Shown here piece by piece: positions 1 to 7,875 of a DNA stretch of 64,000 nt. The notes under the pieces are model-generated. The model saw nothing but the letters and a program-made list of their open reading frames with translations, had not been told where the DNA came from and ran no database searches. The number at the start of each line of letters is the position of its first letter. Positions within the stretch are counted from its first letter, which is position 1. The DNA is from an uncultured Bacilli bacterium (GTDB lineage Bacteria; Bacillota_I; Bacilli_A; RF39; UBA660), in the NCBI GenBank assembly GCA_934095865.1, contig CAKOKU010000005.1:37278-101277 (forward strand), read 5' to 3'. Position numbers and translations under genes: made by a program.

Positions 1-2
1 AA

Positions 3-239
3 TCAAATGTTTGTTTAGTTACTAAAAATAATTATGATATTTGTAAAAAAAATAAAAAATATTTGATTGCACCTTCGATTATTTTAGAAAACAATATTAT
101 TGAGGTTAAACGGGAGGTTACTAGTGGTAGTTTAATTTATATTAAAAGTAGCACTTATTTAGATATTCTTATTAATTATTTACAGTCTAAAGGCTTAAAA
201 ATAGTAACAGTTAGTGAGCTTATTAGTGAAAAACAATAA
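3..239 (+). CDS. C-terminal end of a probable polysaccharide deacetylase (partial)
   Basis: An open frame enters from the left edge and stops at TAA 237-239, giving 78 residues. Its last part (YLQSKGLKIVTVSELIS) looks like the usual C-terminus of NodB-type polysaccharide deacetylases, where a final helix is followed by a GxxxVTVSEL strand. The catalytic His/Asp motifs would lie outside the window, so this rests on the tail alone. Such enzymes remove acetyl groups from peptidoglycan or other cell-surface glycans. A terminator overlaps the stop codon. The call is tentative. Confidence 0.45.
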   Translation, partial: SNVCLVTKNNYDICKKNKKYLIAPSIILENNIIEVKREVTSGSLIYIKSSTYLDILINYLQSKGLKIVTVSELISEKQ

Positions 240-267
240 GAACTAGGAATTTATGTTCTTAGTTTTT
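237..267 (+). terminator. Rho-independent terminator after the partial deacetylase-like gene
   Basis: The stem TAAGAAC (237-243) pairs with GTTCTTA (255-261), and GTTTTTG follows. The stem begins in the stop codon of the upstream gene. Confidence 0.65.
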
Positions 268-462
268 GATTTTTAATATTATATTTTATATTTTGAAGTA
301 TTATAGATAGTTATTATTTATTGCACGAATAATTTTATACAAATAGATTTTTGATTATCTTTAATTAAATAGTGAACGCTTAAAAATTAAGCCACTAAAA
401 GTATGTATCTAATTACTAAAACATATTAATTGTGAAATCTTTGTGAATCCTAATTAATAGTA

Positions 463-491
463 TTGACTAGCAAATGGGACAATGCTAGAAT
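463..491 (+). promoter_or_regulatory. Promoter of the marR-ABC exporter operon
   Basis: TTGACT at 463-468 and TAGAAT at 486-491 are separated by exactly 17 bp. The predicted transcription start falls inside the inverted repeat at 496-513. The remaining upstream gap from 268 shows nothing else recognisable. Confidence 0.8.
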
Positions 492-495
492 AATT

Positions 496-513
496 TTGTT
501 AGTTTCCTAACAA
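496..513. promoter_or_regulatory. Inverted-repeat operator, candidate MarR binding site
   Basis: TTGTTAG and CTAACAA form a perfect 7-bp inverted repeat around a TTTC centre, immediately downstream of the -10 box and upstream of the marR-family start codon. MarR proteins are dimers that commonly repress their own promoter from such palindromes. Binding is inferred from position and symmetry. Confidence 0.65.
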
Positions 514-525
514 TGGTGGTAATGT

Positions 526-984
526 ATGCAAGAAAATACTTCAATTGGTTATCATATTGCAAATACTAATAAATTAATTAGTCGGTATATTTTGTGTAAA
601 TTTGATAAAAAAGCTAATCATAAAATAAGTCCCATGCAATTGATGATAATGAATTATTTGTTAAAAAATCAGGATAAGAAGGTTTTTCAACAAGATATCT
701 GTGATACTTTTAATATTAGAAGATCAACAGTAAGTGGCATTTTAAAAACAATGGAAAAAAATAAAATTATTGTTAGAGTTACTTGCAGTGATGATCCTAG
801 GAAGAAAGAATTACAGTTAACAAATAAATTTATTAGAAATACTAATAAAATAAAACAAGAATTTAAAATGGTTGATAGTATTTTGGAAGAAGGCTTTACT
901 AAAGAAGAAAAAGAACAGTTAGTTTATCTTCTTAGGAAGTTGGAAGGAAATTTAATAAAAGAAGAGAGGAAAAAAGATGTTTAA
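526..984 (+). CDS. MarR family transcriptional regulator
   Basis: This 152-residue protein has the MarR winged-helix fold: a helical dimerisation N-terminus, a recognition helix around residues 60-85 (IRRSTVSGILKTMEKNKII), and a wing carrying the family motif DDPRKKE. The start at 526 follows a GGTGGT ribosome site. The stop overlaps the next gene by 8 bp, so regulator and transporter are translationally coupled. It probably represses the operon through the palindrome at 496-513 and releases it when a drug or toxic compound binds. The family call is firm; the ligand is unknown. Confidence 0.9.
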   Translation: MQENTSIGYHIANTNKLISRYILCKFDKKANHKISPMQLMIMNYLLKNQDKKVFQQDICDTFNIRRSTVSGILKTMEKNKIIVRVTCSDDPRKKELQLTNKFIRNTNKIKQEFKMVDSILEEGFTKEEKEQLVYLLRKLEGNLIKEERKKDV

Positions 985-2737
985 ATTATTTAAAAATTTC
1001 AATAAAAAAGATATTGGTATGATAATTATAAGCATTGTACTTATTGTGTTTCAAGTTTGGTTAGATTTAAAATTGCCAGATTATATGTCACAAATAACAA
1101 GACTCGTTCAAACTGATGGTGCTGGTTTTAGTGATATTTTAATACATGGTGGTTATATGTTACTTTGTGCTTTTGGCTCTTTAATATCAGCTGTTGTTGT
1201 TGGTTTCTTGGCTAGTAACTTATCTGCTAATTTTTCTTATAATTTACGTAGTAAAGTTTATAATAAAGTTCTAAATTTAAGTACTGCTGAAGTTAAACAA
1301 TTTCAAACTAGCAGTTTAATTACACGTACTACTAATGATGTTACTCAATTAGAAATGTTAATATCTATTGGTTTACAATTATTAATAAAGGCACCTATTA
1401 TGGCTGTATGGGCTATTACAAAGATTTTGAATAAATCGTTGGAATGGAGTATGTTAACGGCCGGATGCGTTGTGATTTTATTAAGTGCTGTTATAGGATT
1501 AATGTTAATTGTTTTACCACGCTTTGAAAAAGTTCAAAAATTAATTGATAAAATTAATAATGTTACTCGTGAATCAATCACTGGTATTCGTGTTATTAGG
1601 GCTTTTAATGCTGAAAAATACCAAGAAAAACGATTTGACAAAGTTAATGATGATTTAACTAATATGCAATTATTTAATCAAAGATGTTTTGCTATTTTAA
1701 ATCCTATTATGAATTTAATTATGAATGGTCTAACCTTAGGAATTTATATTATTGGTACTATTTTAATTAGTAATGCTTTAATTAGTGTAAAAATAAGTTT
1801 ATTTAGTGATATGGTTATTTTTTCTAGTTATGGTATGCAAGTTATTATGTCCTTTTTAATGCTAGCCATGATTTTTATGATGTGGCCTCGTGCCCAAATT
1901 TCAGCTCGTCGTATTAATGAGGTTTTAGATTGTAAGATTAGTGTTGATGATGGGACTGGAAATGTTCATCCTACTGAAGTAGGGACAGTAGAATTTAAGA
2001 ATGTATCATTTAAATATCCAGATGCTGATGAGTATTTGTTGCGTAATATTTCGTTTAAAGTAAATAAAGGAGAGACAATTGCCTTTATTGGTTCAACTGG
2101 TTCTGGTAAAAGTAGTCTTATTAATTTAGTGCCAAGATTTTATGATGCTACTGATGGTGAAGTTTTGGTAGATGGTGTAAATGTAAAAGATTATGCATTA
2201 GAAGATCTTCATAATAAATTGGGATATGTTCCACAAAAAGCAGTGATGTTTACAGGTAGCGTTAAGGAAAATGTAGCTTATGGTACTAAAAATGGTAAAA
2301 AGCCAACTACTAAAAAAGTTGAAGAGGCCATCGAAATTGCTCAAGCCAGTGATTTTGTTTCGAAAATGGAAGATGGAATTAATTCACATATTGCCAGAGG
2401 AGGAACAAATGTATCAGGTGGTCAAAAACAACGTTTAGCAATAGCAAGAAGTATTGCTCGTGATCCCGAAATTTATATTTTTGATGATTCATTTTCAGCT
2501 TTAGACTATAAAACCGATGCTATTTTACGTAGTGAGTTAAAAAAATATACTAAAGATGCTACTAGTATGATAGTAGCTCAAAGAATTGGAACTATTATTA
2601 ATGCTGATAAGATTGTTGTTTTAGATAAAGGCACTTGTGTTGGTATTGGTACACATAAAGAATTATTAAAAAATTGTGAAGTGTATAAAGAAATAGCTCT
2701 ATCACAATTATCAAAGGAGGAGTTAGAAAATGCCTAG
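977..2737 (+). CDS. ABC exporter half-transporter with degenerate nucleotide site (subunit 1)
   Basis: This 586-residue protein has a six-helix type I exporter membrane domain (about residues 13-305) followed by an ATPase domain. Walker A (GSTGSGKS, about 372-379) and signature (SGGQKQ, about 480) are intact. The catalytic glutamate after Walker B is aspartate (IFDDSFSALD, D504) and the switch histidine is glutamine (VAQR, Q535). This is the usual degenerate-site half of heterodimeric exporters such as the BmrCD, LmrCD and TM287/288 type. The partner follows with an 8-bp overlap. A MarR gene upstream suggests efflux of a toxic compound. The substrate cannot be read from sequence. Confidence 0.88.
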   Translation: MFKLFKNFNKKDIGMIIISIVLIVFQVWLDLKLPDYMSQITRLVQTDGAGFSDILIHGGYMLLCAFGSLISAVVVGFLASNLSANFSYNLRSKVYNKVLNLSTAEVKQFQTSSLITRTTNDVTQLEMLISIGLQLLIKAPIMAVWAITKILNKSLEWSMLTAGCVVILLSAVIGLMLIVLPRFEKVQKLIDKINNVTRESITGIRVIRAFNAEKYQEKRFDKVNDDLTNMQLFNQRCFAILNPIMNLIMNGLTLGIYIIGTILISNALISVKISLFSDMVIFSSYGMQVIMSFLMLAMIFMMWPRAQISARRINEVLDCKISVDDGTGNVHPTEVGTVEFKNVSFKYPDADEYLLRNISFKVNKGETIAFIGSTGSGKSSLINLVPRFYDATDGEVLVDGVNVKDYALEDLHNKLGYVPQKAVMFTGSVKENVAYGTKNGKKPTTKKVEEAIEIAQASDFVSKMEDGINSHIARGGTNVSGGQKQRLAIARSIARDPEIYIFDDSFSALDYKTDAILRSELKKYTKDATSMIVAQRIGTIINADKIVVLDKGTCVGIGTHKELLKNCEVYKEIALSQLSKEELENA

Positions 2738-4889
2738 ACCTATGGGAAGAGTTGATGAAAAATCAAAAGATTTTGTTGGCTCAATTAAACGATTACTTAC
2801 TAACTTAAAACCATGGAAAATTCTTATGGGTTTAGCGGTTACTTTAGCCTTTTTATCTGCTATTTTATCATTAACAGCTCCTAATAAGTTATCAAGCCTT
2901 ACTGATGTTATAACTGAAGGCATTAAACCTAATACAGAAGTTTTACAAACGGTTATTGAAAAAATAGGTACTAATTTTAATGAAGACGAAATAAAAAATA
3001 AAACGGCTATAATTTTAACTAGTACTGAAATTAATAATGAAGATAAGGCTAAATATCAAGAATTTTTAAGCTCTGTAAAAGAAAATAGTGATAATCAAAA
3101 TGCAATGCTAAAAGGTATAGTTGATTTACCAGATAGTGTTTTAGATGTTTTAATTGATGATATCATCGTTAATGATGTAACTATAACTAAAGATGATGAA
3201 ACTGCCTTCTTAAGACAAGTTGTTGATATTGATTCAAGTATGGTTACTGATGAAACATTAAAAGTTTTTGATAATTTACCAGAGTCAATTTATAATTTAG
3301 TTAAACCAGAGATGGATTTAGCAGCCGTAAAAAAGATTGTTATTACTTTGATTTGCTTATATTTAATTAGCGCATTATTTAGTTATATTCAAAGTTATTC
3401 AATGTCGACTGTATCTAATGGTTTTGCTAAGGATTTACGTAGTCGTATTTCAACTAAAATCAATAAATTACCACTTAAGTTCTTTGATTCTCATGAAATA
3501 GGAGATATCTTAAGTCGAGTTACTAATGATGTTGATACAATTGCTCAAAATTTAAATCAAAGTTTAGCTACTTTAATCAGCTCAATTACGCTTTTTATTG
3601 GTTCAATTATAATGATGTACACAACTAATTGGGTAATGGCTACGACCGCTATTCTTTCAACTTTATTTGGCTTTGCTTTTATGATAATGATATTAAAGAA
3701 ATCACAAAAATATTTTATTGCTAGACAAGTAGAACTTGGAAAAATAAATGGTCATATAGAAGAGATTTATAGTGGACATAATGTAGTTGATTGTTATAAT
3801 GCTAAAGAAGATGTAACAAAAGATTTTGATGAGTTAAATGAACGTCTTAAAGATTGCAATAAGAAGAGTCAATTTTTATCAGGACTTATGCAACCAATGA
3901 TGGGCTTTATTGGTAACTTTGGTTATGTTATGGTTTGTATTGTTGGAGCCCTACTTACTATGAATGGTCATATAACATTTGGCGTTATTGTGGCATTTAT
4001 GATTTATGTACGTTTATTTACTAATCCGCTTTCTCAGATTGCTCAAGCGATGACATCACTTCAAACGACTGCTGCTGCGTCAGAACGTGTTTTTGAATTT
4101 TTAGATGAACAAGAAATGAAGAGTGAAGCAGATAAAACTAAAGTTCTTAATAAAAATGATGTAAAAGGTAATATTGAATTTAAAAATGTTAAGTTTGGTT
4201 ATGATGAAAGTCGTTTGATTATTAAAAATTTCTCTGCTGTTGCTAAACCAGGTGAGAAGATTGCTATTGTTGGACCAACTGGTGCTGGTAAAACAACTAT
4301 GGTAAACTTATTGATGAAATTCTATGAAATTAATTCAGGTGATATTTTAATCGATGGAGTTTCAACAAAAGATTTAACAAGAGAAAATATACATGACTTG
4401 TTTGTTATGGTATTACAAGATACTTGGTTGTTTGATGGAACAATAAGAGATAATATTAAATTTAATAAATCTGATGTAACTGATGATGAAATCTGGGCCG
4501 CTTGTAAAACCGTTGGCGTTGATCATTTTATTAAAACTTTACCTGGTGGTTTAGATTGCGTTATTGGTGAAAATGATTCTATTAGTGGTGGTCAAAAACA
4601 ATTATTAACGATTGCTCGTGGTATGATAGAAAATGCTCCTTTCTTAATTCTAGATGAAGCTACTTCGAATGTTGATACAAGAACTGAAGAATTGGTTCAA
4701 AAAGCTATGGATAAATTAATGGAAGGTCGTACTTCGTTTATAATTGCTCACCGTTTGTCAACTATTAAAAACGCTAATTTGATATTAGTCATGAATGAAG
4801 GTAATATTATTGAACAAGGTACTCATGATGAACTAATGGCTAAAAATGGTTTTTATGCTGAATTATACAATTCACAATTTAAAAAGTAA
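2730..4889 (+). CDS. ABC exporter half-transporter with canonical ATPase and large extracellular insert (subunit 2)
   Basis: This 719-residue partner carries canonical motifs: Walker A GPTGAGKT, signature SGGQKQ, Walker B LILDEATSNVD and switch IIAHR. It should therefore supply the catalytic ATP site of the heterodimer. Between the first and second membrane helices lies an insert of roughly 150 residues (about 50-200), acidic and mostly helical in composition, predicted to face outside. Typical half-exporters are 570-600 residues, so the insert explains the extra length. The start follows AAAGGAGGAG at 2713-2722. A terminator lies just after the stop. Confidence 0.88.
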   Translation: MPRPMGRVDEKSKDFVGSIKRLLTNLKPWKILMGLAVTLAFLSAILSLTAPNKLSSLTDVITEGIKPNTEVLQTVIEKIGTNFNEDEIKNKTAIILTSTEINNEDKAKYQEFLSSVKENSDNQNAMLKGIVDLPDSVLDVLIDDIIVNDVTITKDDETAFLRQVVDIDSSMVTDETLKVFDNLPESIYNLVKPEMDLAAVKKIVITLICLYLISALFSYIQSYSMSTVSNGFAKDLRSRISTKINKLPLKFFDSHEIGDILSRVTNDVDTIAQNLNQSLATLISSITLFIGSIIMMYTTNWVMATTAILSTLFGFAFMIMILKKSQKYFIARQVELGKINGHIEEIYSGHNVVDCYNAKEDVTKDFDELNERLKDCNKKSQFLSGLMQPMMGFIGNFGYVMVCIVGALLTMNGHITFGVIVAFMIYVRLFTNPLSQIAQAMTSLQTTAAASERVFEFLDEQEMKSEADKTKVLNKNDVKGNIEFKNVKFGYDESRLIIKNFSAVAKPGEKIAIVGPTGAGKTTMVNLLMKFYEINSGDILIDGVSTKDLTRENIHDLFVMVLQDTWLFDGTIRDNIKFNKSDVTDDEIWAACKTVGVDHFIKTLPGGLDCVIGENDSISGGQKQLLTIARGMIENAPFLILDEATSNVDTRTEELVQKAMDKLMEGRTSFIIAHRLSTIKNANLILVMNEGNIIEQGTHDELMAKNGFYAELYNSQFKK

Positions 4890-4899
4890 TCTTTATTTT

Positions 4900-4935
4900 A
4901 AGAATCATTGTTTGCAATAATGGTTCTTTTCTTTT
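4900..4935 (+). terminator. Terminator of the exporter operon, overlapping the next promoter
   Basis: AAGAATCATT (4900-4909) pairs with AATGGTTCTT (4919-4928, one G-T pair), followed by TTCTTTT. The loop and 3' arm contain the -35 box of the downstream gene. Confidence 0.7.
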
Positions 4936-4940
4936 ATAAT
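4912..4940 (+). promoter_or_regulatory. Promoter for the rRNA methyltransferase gene
   Basis: TTGCAA at 4912-4917 and TATAAT at 4935-4940 have a 17-bp spacer. The promoter sits within the terminator hairpin of the upstream operon. Confidence 0.75.
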
Positions 4941-4958
4941 TGAGGGGTAGGTGATTTT

Positions 4959-5711
4959 ATGTTTGAAAATGATACAAATTATTTAGATCAACATTTTTTA
5001 ATTGATGAAGAGATTATAAATAAATATTTATCTTATCCCCATTTTACTAAGAATGATGTAGTTTTAGAAATTGGCCCTGGTAAGGGAACTTTAACTAAAT
5101 TGATTGCACCTAAAGTAGGAAAGTTATATTGTGTGGAATTAGATACAAGATTAAAACCGTATTTAAAAACAATTCCTAATGTAGATATTATTTGGGGAAA
5201 TATTTTAGATGTTGAAATACCTAAGATAAATAAAATTATTACTTCACTTCCTTATAGCATAATTGAACCTTTTATTTATAAGATGATTAGAACCGATTTT
5301 GATGAATTATATATGCTTATGGGCTCTAACTTCGTCTTGAATACTATTAATAAAAAAATAAGTAAGTTGAGTGTCATTACTAATGCTTTTTTTAAAGTTG
5401 AATTACTCTTGGAAGTGCCACCAACATCTTTTGATATTCCTCCTCGCGTTGATTCTTATATTGTTAAAATGACCAAAAAACTTCCTGATGATAGAAAGTA
5501 TAAGATATATAGAGAATTATTTTTCTTGGATGATAAAAAAATAAAAAATGGCTTAATGGAAGCGCTTATAAAAATAGATAATATTACGAAAAAACAAGCT
5601 AAAGCTAAGATTATATCTTTGAATATTCCTGATACTATATTAGGAAATAAATTTTCAGTTCTTTCTAATGCGAATTTACAAACTTTAGATAAAATTTTAG
5701 AGTTATCTTGA
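4959..5711 (+). CDS. KsgA/Erm-type rRNA adenine N6-dimethyltransferase, divergent
   Basis: This 250-residue class I methyltransferase starts with the family-typical QHFLIDEEII and has the SAM-binding motif EIGPGKGTLT (about 37-46) and an acidic motif II (CVELD). Family members add two methyl groups to adenines of 16S (KsgA) or 23S (Erm) rRNA. Motif IV, normally Asn-Leu-Pro-Tyr/Phe, reads Ser-Leu-Pro-Tyr (S96-Y99), losing the asparagine that contacts the target base. It is shorter than most KsgA proteins. It has its own promoter directly after a drug-exporter-like operon. It could be the housekeeping rsmA of a fast-evolving genome or a second specialised paralogue. Confidence 0.78.
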   Translation: MFENDTNYLDQHFLIDEEIINKYLSYPHFTKNDVVLEIGPGKGTLTKLIAPKVGKLYCVELDTRLKPYLKTIPNVDIIWGNILDVEIPKINKIITSLPYSIIEPFIYKMIRTDFDELYMLMGSNFVLNTINKKISKLSVITNAFFKVELLLEVPPTSFDIPPRVDSYIVKMTKKLPDDRKYKIYRELFFLDDKKIKNGLMEALIKIDNITKKQAKAKIISLNIPDTILGNKFSVLSNANLQTLDKILELS

Positions 5712-5772
5712 TTATTTGCCAGCAAGCATTTCCTTAAAAAAGTGAAAAATGAACGAAGCAGTAAAAATTAAC

Positions 5773-5801
5773 TTGCTTTTTTGTCAAAAAAAGTATACAA
5801 T
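5773..5801 (+). promoter_or_regulatory. Probable promoter of tRNA-Arg
   Basis: TTGCTT at 5773-5778 and TACAAT at 5796-5801 are spaced 17 bp apart, about 20 bp upstream of the mature tRNA. Other overlapping -10-like hexamers exist nearby, so the exact boxes are uncertain. Confidence 0.5.
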
Positions 5802-5820
5802 TATATTGCTTAGTTGATTT

Positions 5821-5897
5821 GCACCCATAGCGCAATTGGATAGAGCGTTAGACTACGGATCTAAAGGTTAGGGGTTCGACTCCCTTTGGGCGCACCA
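5821..5897 (+). tRNA. tRNA-Arg (anticodon ACG)
   Basis: A 77-nt cloverleaf with encoded CCA. The anticodon loop is CTACGGA, giving ACG (presumably read as ICG after deamination). The T loop is TTCGACT. The structure has irregular pairs: A3 faces C70 in the acceptor stem, G12 faces A23 in the D stem, and G50-T64 is a wobble. The remaining stems are intact, so it is probably functional. Confidence 0.92.
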
Positions 5898-5908
5898 TTT
5901 AAGTTAGT

Positions 5909-5935
5909 AAAGTCCGTTAAAACGGGCTTTTAAAT
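5909..5935 (+). terminator. Terminator after tRNA-Arg
   Basis: AAAGTCCGTT (5909-5918) pairs with AACGGGCTTT (5921-5930, one G-T pair), followed by a short T-rich tail. Confidence 0.7.
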
Positions 5936-5995
5936 TATTTTTTGATTATGTTTTGTAGGAAAACTGCAAAAAAGCTGAAAAATCAAAAAATAATA

Positions 5996-6024
5996 TTCAC
6001 AAAATAAAAGTTTTATGATAAAAT
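5996..6024 (+). promoter_or_regulatory. Probable promoter of tRNA-Pro
   Basis: TTCACA at 5996-6001 and TAAAAT at 6019-6024 have a 17-bp spacer. A small hairpin (GTACT/AGTAC, about 6032-6046) lies in the leader before the mature 5' end. Confidence 0.5.
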
Positions 6025-6072
6025 TATACCTGTACTGAAAAAGTACGATGGATAGTTAAGTAAAACTTTAAT

Positions 6073-6149
6073 CGAGAAGTAGCACAGTTTGGTAGTGCAC
6101 TTGGTTTGGGACCAAGGGGTCGCAGGTTCGAATCCTGTCTTCTCGACCA
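6073..6149 (+). tRNA. tRNA-Pro (anticodon TGG)
   Basis: A 77-nt cloverleaf with encoded CCA. The acceptor stem CGAGAAG/CTTCTCG and D stem GCAC/GTGC pair perfectly. The anticodon loop TTTGGGA gives TGG, which can read all proline codons by wobble. A separate terminator follows. Confidence 0.95.
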
Positions 6150-6161
6150 TTTTAGATGAGT

Positions 6162-6184
6162 ACTCGCTTTGGCGAGTTTTTTTA
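6162..6184 (+). terminator. Terminator after tRNA-Pro
   Basis: ACTCGC (6162-6167) pairs with GCGAGT (6172-6177) around a TTTG loop, followed by a run of T. Confidence 0.85.
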
Positions 6185-6228
6185 TATCCTGTATCAGATT
6201 ATGTTAAAATAAAATTAGCGAAAGGACT

Positions 6229-7530
6229 ATGGACGCTTTTATGAAGAAATTAACGAAAGAAGTTTATTTAACTGTTTGGATAATTTTAAATATTTGCTTA
6301 CTTTCTATTTTAAGCATTAATTTTATAAATAATTATTATCAAGAAAAAAATAGTATAATTGATAATTTAAAAAACATAAATAGAATGAAAGAAAATCGCC
6401 GCGGTCTAGAAAATAATAAGGATGTTCCGCCAACTAAAACTGATGATAATGAGACCTCAGAATTTCAAAAAGATGAAAACATTATTTTTATGGATTATGA
6501 TGTTTATACGGTTTTATTAGATGAAGATAATGGCATAAAAGATATTATTAGTCATTCTAGTTCTAATATCAATGAGGATGTTATAGTTAATACGGCCCAA
6601 AAGATTTTAAGTAGCAAAAACGTTCAAACAATGTATGTATCTAATATTTTATTTAATAAATACAGTTATGCATACCAACAGGGCAATTCTCTTACCATAC
6701 TAGATCAATCAAAAATAAGAAAAAAGTTACAAAATAATTTGCTTATTGATGTGTTTATTTTTATGATTGGTGAAATTTTAATTATAGTAATTAGCAAGAA
6801 AATCACCTTAAAAATAACTTTACCAGTGAAAGAAGATTATTTAAAACAAAAACAATTTGTTTGTGATGCTTCTCATGAATTAAAAACACCATTGGCTGTT
6901 ATAATGGCTAGTTGTGATGCGGCACTTAATAATCTCGAAGAAATAAAGTGGCTTAATAATATAAAAAGTGAAGCTGATAGAATGAATTATTTGATAACAA
7001 ATTTACTGAAACTGGCAGCGAATGATATTGAAGTAAAGCAAGATTATAAAATAGAAGACTTATCAAAAACTGTTTATTTAGCAGCTTTAGCTTTTGAAGG
7101 GGTCTTCTATGAAAAAAAGATAAAATTAGATATTAATATAACTGAAAATATAGAAATGAATATGGATGTTAATAGTATAAAACAGTTAGTAGAAATATTA
7201 TTAGATAATGCTCTTAGCCATGCAAGTGGTAGTTCAACGGTAGAATTATCTTTAGTAAATCAAAAAAATGAAGCTATCTTAGCTGTCAGCAACGTCGGTG
7301 ATGTTATACCGAATGGTTTAGAAGAAAAAATTTTTGAAAGATTTTACCGTCTAGATGAATCAAGAGGTCGTGAAAATAATCATTATGGTTTAGGCTTGGC
7401 CATTGCTAAAAGTATAGTTTTAAATCATGGGGGAGTAATTACGGCAAAGTCTATTGGTGCTAAAACAACTTTCAAAGTATGCTTTACTAATGTTACCGTC
7501 AATAAAAAAGATGAGAATGGAACCAATTAG
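6229..7530 (+). CDS. Membrane sensor histidine kinase, no adjacent response regulator
   Basis: This 433-residue kinase has a membrane helix near residues 14-33, an extracellular sensor of about 135 residues, a second helix near 171-189, and a HisKA domain with phospho-acceptor H216 (DASHELKTPL). The ATPase domain has an N box (LLDNALSHA), an NVG-type G1 box (VSNVGDVIP) and G2 (YGLGLAIAKS). AAAGGA at 6221-6226 is only 2 bases from the ATG at 6229 and 14 from the ATG at 6241, so the start is uncertain. Two tRNA genes precede it and a convergent ferredoxin gene follows, so its regulator must be elsewhere. Confidence 0.88.
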   Translation: MDAFMKKLTKEVYLTVWIILNICLLSILSINFINNYYQEKNSIIDNLKNINRMKENRRGLENNKDVPPTKTDDNETSEFQKDENIIFMDYDVYTVLLDEDNGIKDIISHSSSNINEDVIVNTAQKILSSKNVQTMYVSNILFNKYSYAYQQGNSLTILDQSKIRKKLQNNLLIDVFIFMIGEILIIVISKKITLKITLPVKEDYLKQKQFVCDASHELKTPLAVIMASCDAALNNLEEIKWLNNIKSEADRMNYLITNLLKLAANDIEVKQDYKIEDLSKTVYLAALAFEGVFYEKKIKLDINITENIEMNMDVNSIKQLVEILLDNALSHASGSSTVELSLVNQKNEAILAVSNVGDVIPNGLEEKIFERFYRLDESRGRENNHYGLGLAIAKSIVLNHGGVITAKSIGAKTTFKVCFTNVTVNKKDENGTN

Positions 7531-7548
7531 GGTTTTTCTCATCTTTTA
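7505..7548. terminator. Bidirectional terminator shared by the kinase and ferredoxin genes
   Basis: AAAAGATGAGAA (7506-7517) and TTCTCATCTTTT (7536-7547) form a perfect 12-bp stem, with A-rich and T-rich flanks that give a U-tract in both directions. The hairpin contains the kinase stop codon and abuts the ferredoxin stop. Confidence 0.85.
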
Positions 7549-7767
7549 TTATGCTTCTTTTTTATCTTCTTCTAATTTGATCGCTCCAACTGGACAAGCA
7601 CTAATAGCGTCTTCTAATTGAGCACTTTCTAAATTATCTTGATTTTTTGGGACAGAAACGGAAGCACCATCAACATCTTTTAATTCAAAATGATCCTCAT
7701 CAATGCCAACGCACATACCGCAACCAATGCAAGTATCTTTATCTACTACTAATTTTTTTGTATTCAT
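7549..7767 (-). CDS. Single [4Fe-4S] ferredoxin
   Basis: This 72-residue acidic protein has Cys13, Cys16 and Cys19 in CIGCGMC plus Cys58 in ACPVGAI, the pattern of one [4Fe-4S] cluster. It resembles the short Bacillota ferredoxins that carry electrons in the cytoplasm. GGAGG lies upstream of its ATG on the minus strand (complement of 7777-7781). It is the only well-supported minus-strand gene in the window and ends at the shared terminator. Its redox partner is not encoded nearby. Confidence 0.93.
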   Translation of the reverse strand: MNTKKLVVDKDTCIGCGMCVGIDEDHFELKDVDGASVSVPKNQDNLESAQLEDAISACPVGAIKLEEDKKEA

Positions 7768-7788
7768 TTTATTTATCCTCCGTTATTA

Positions 7789-7818
7789 ATTATACCAAGT
7801 TTTCTAATAATTTGTAAA
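7789..7818 (-). promoter_or_regulatory. Promoter of the ferredoxin gene
   Basis: On the minus strand, TTTACA (complement of 7813-7818) and TATAAT (complement of 7789-7794) are separated by 18 bp, with TGG directly before the -10 box. Confidence 0.75.
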
Positions 7819-7845
7819 TTAGTAATACCAAAAAATTCTAAATTA

Positions 7846-7854
7846 TGCTATCAT
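7846..7854 (+). promoter_or_regulatory. Extended -10 promoter of the 7876 gene
   Basis: TGCTATCAT forms an extended -10 element 21 bases before the start codon. No convincing -35 box is present. It is divergent from the ferredoxin promoter. Confidence 0.5.
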
Positions 7855-7875
7855 GTTAGTAATAGAGGTAATGAT

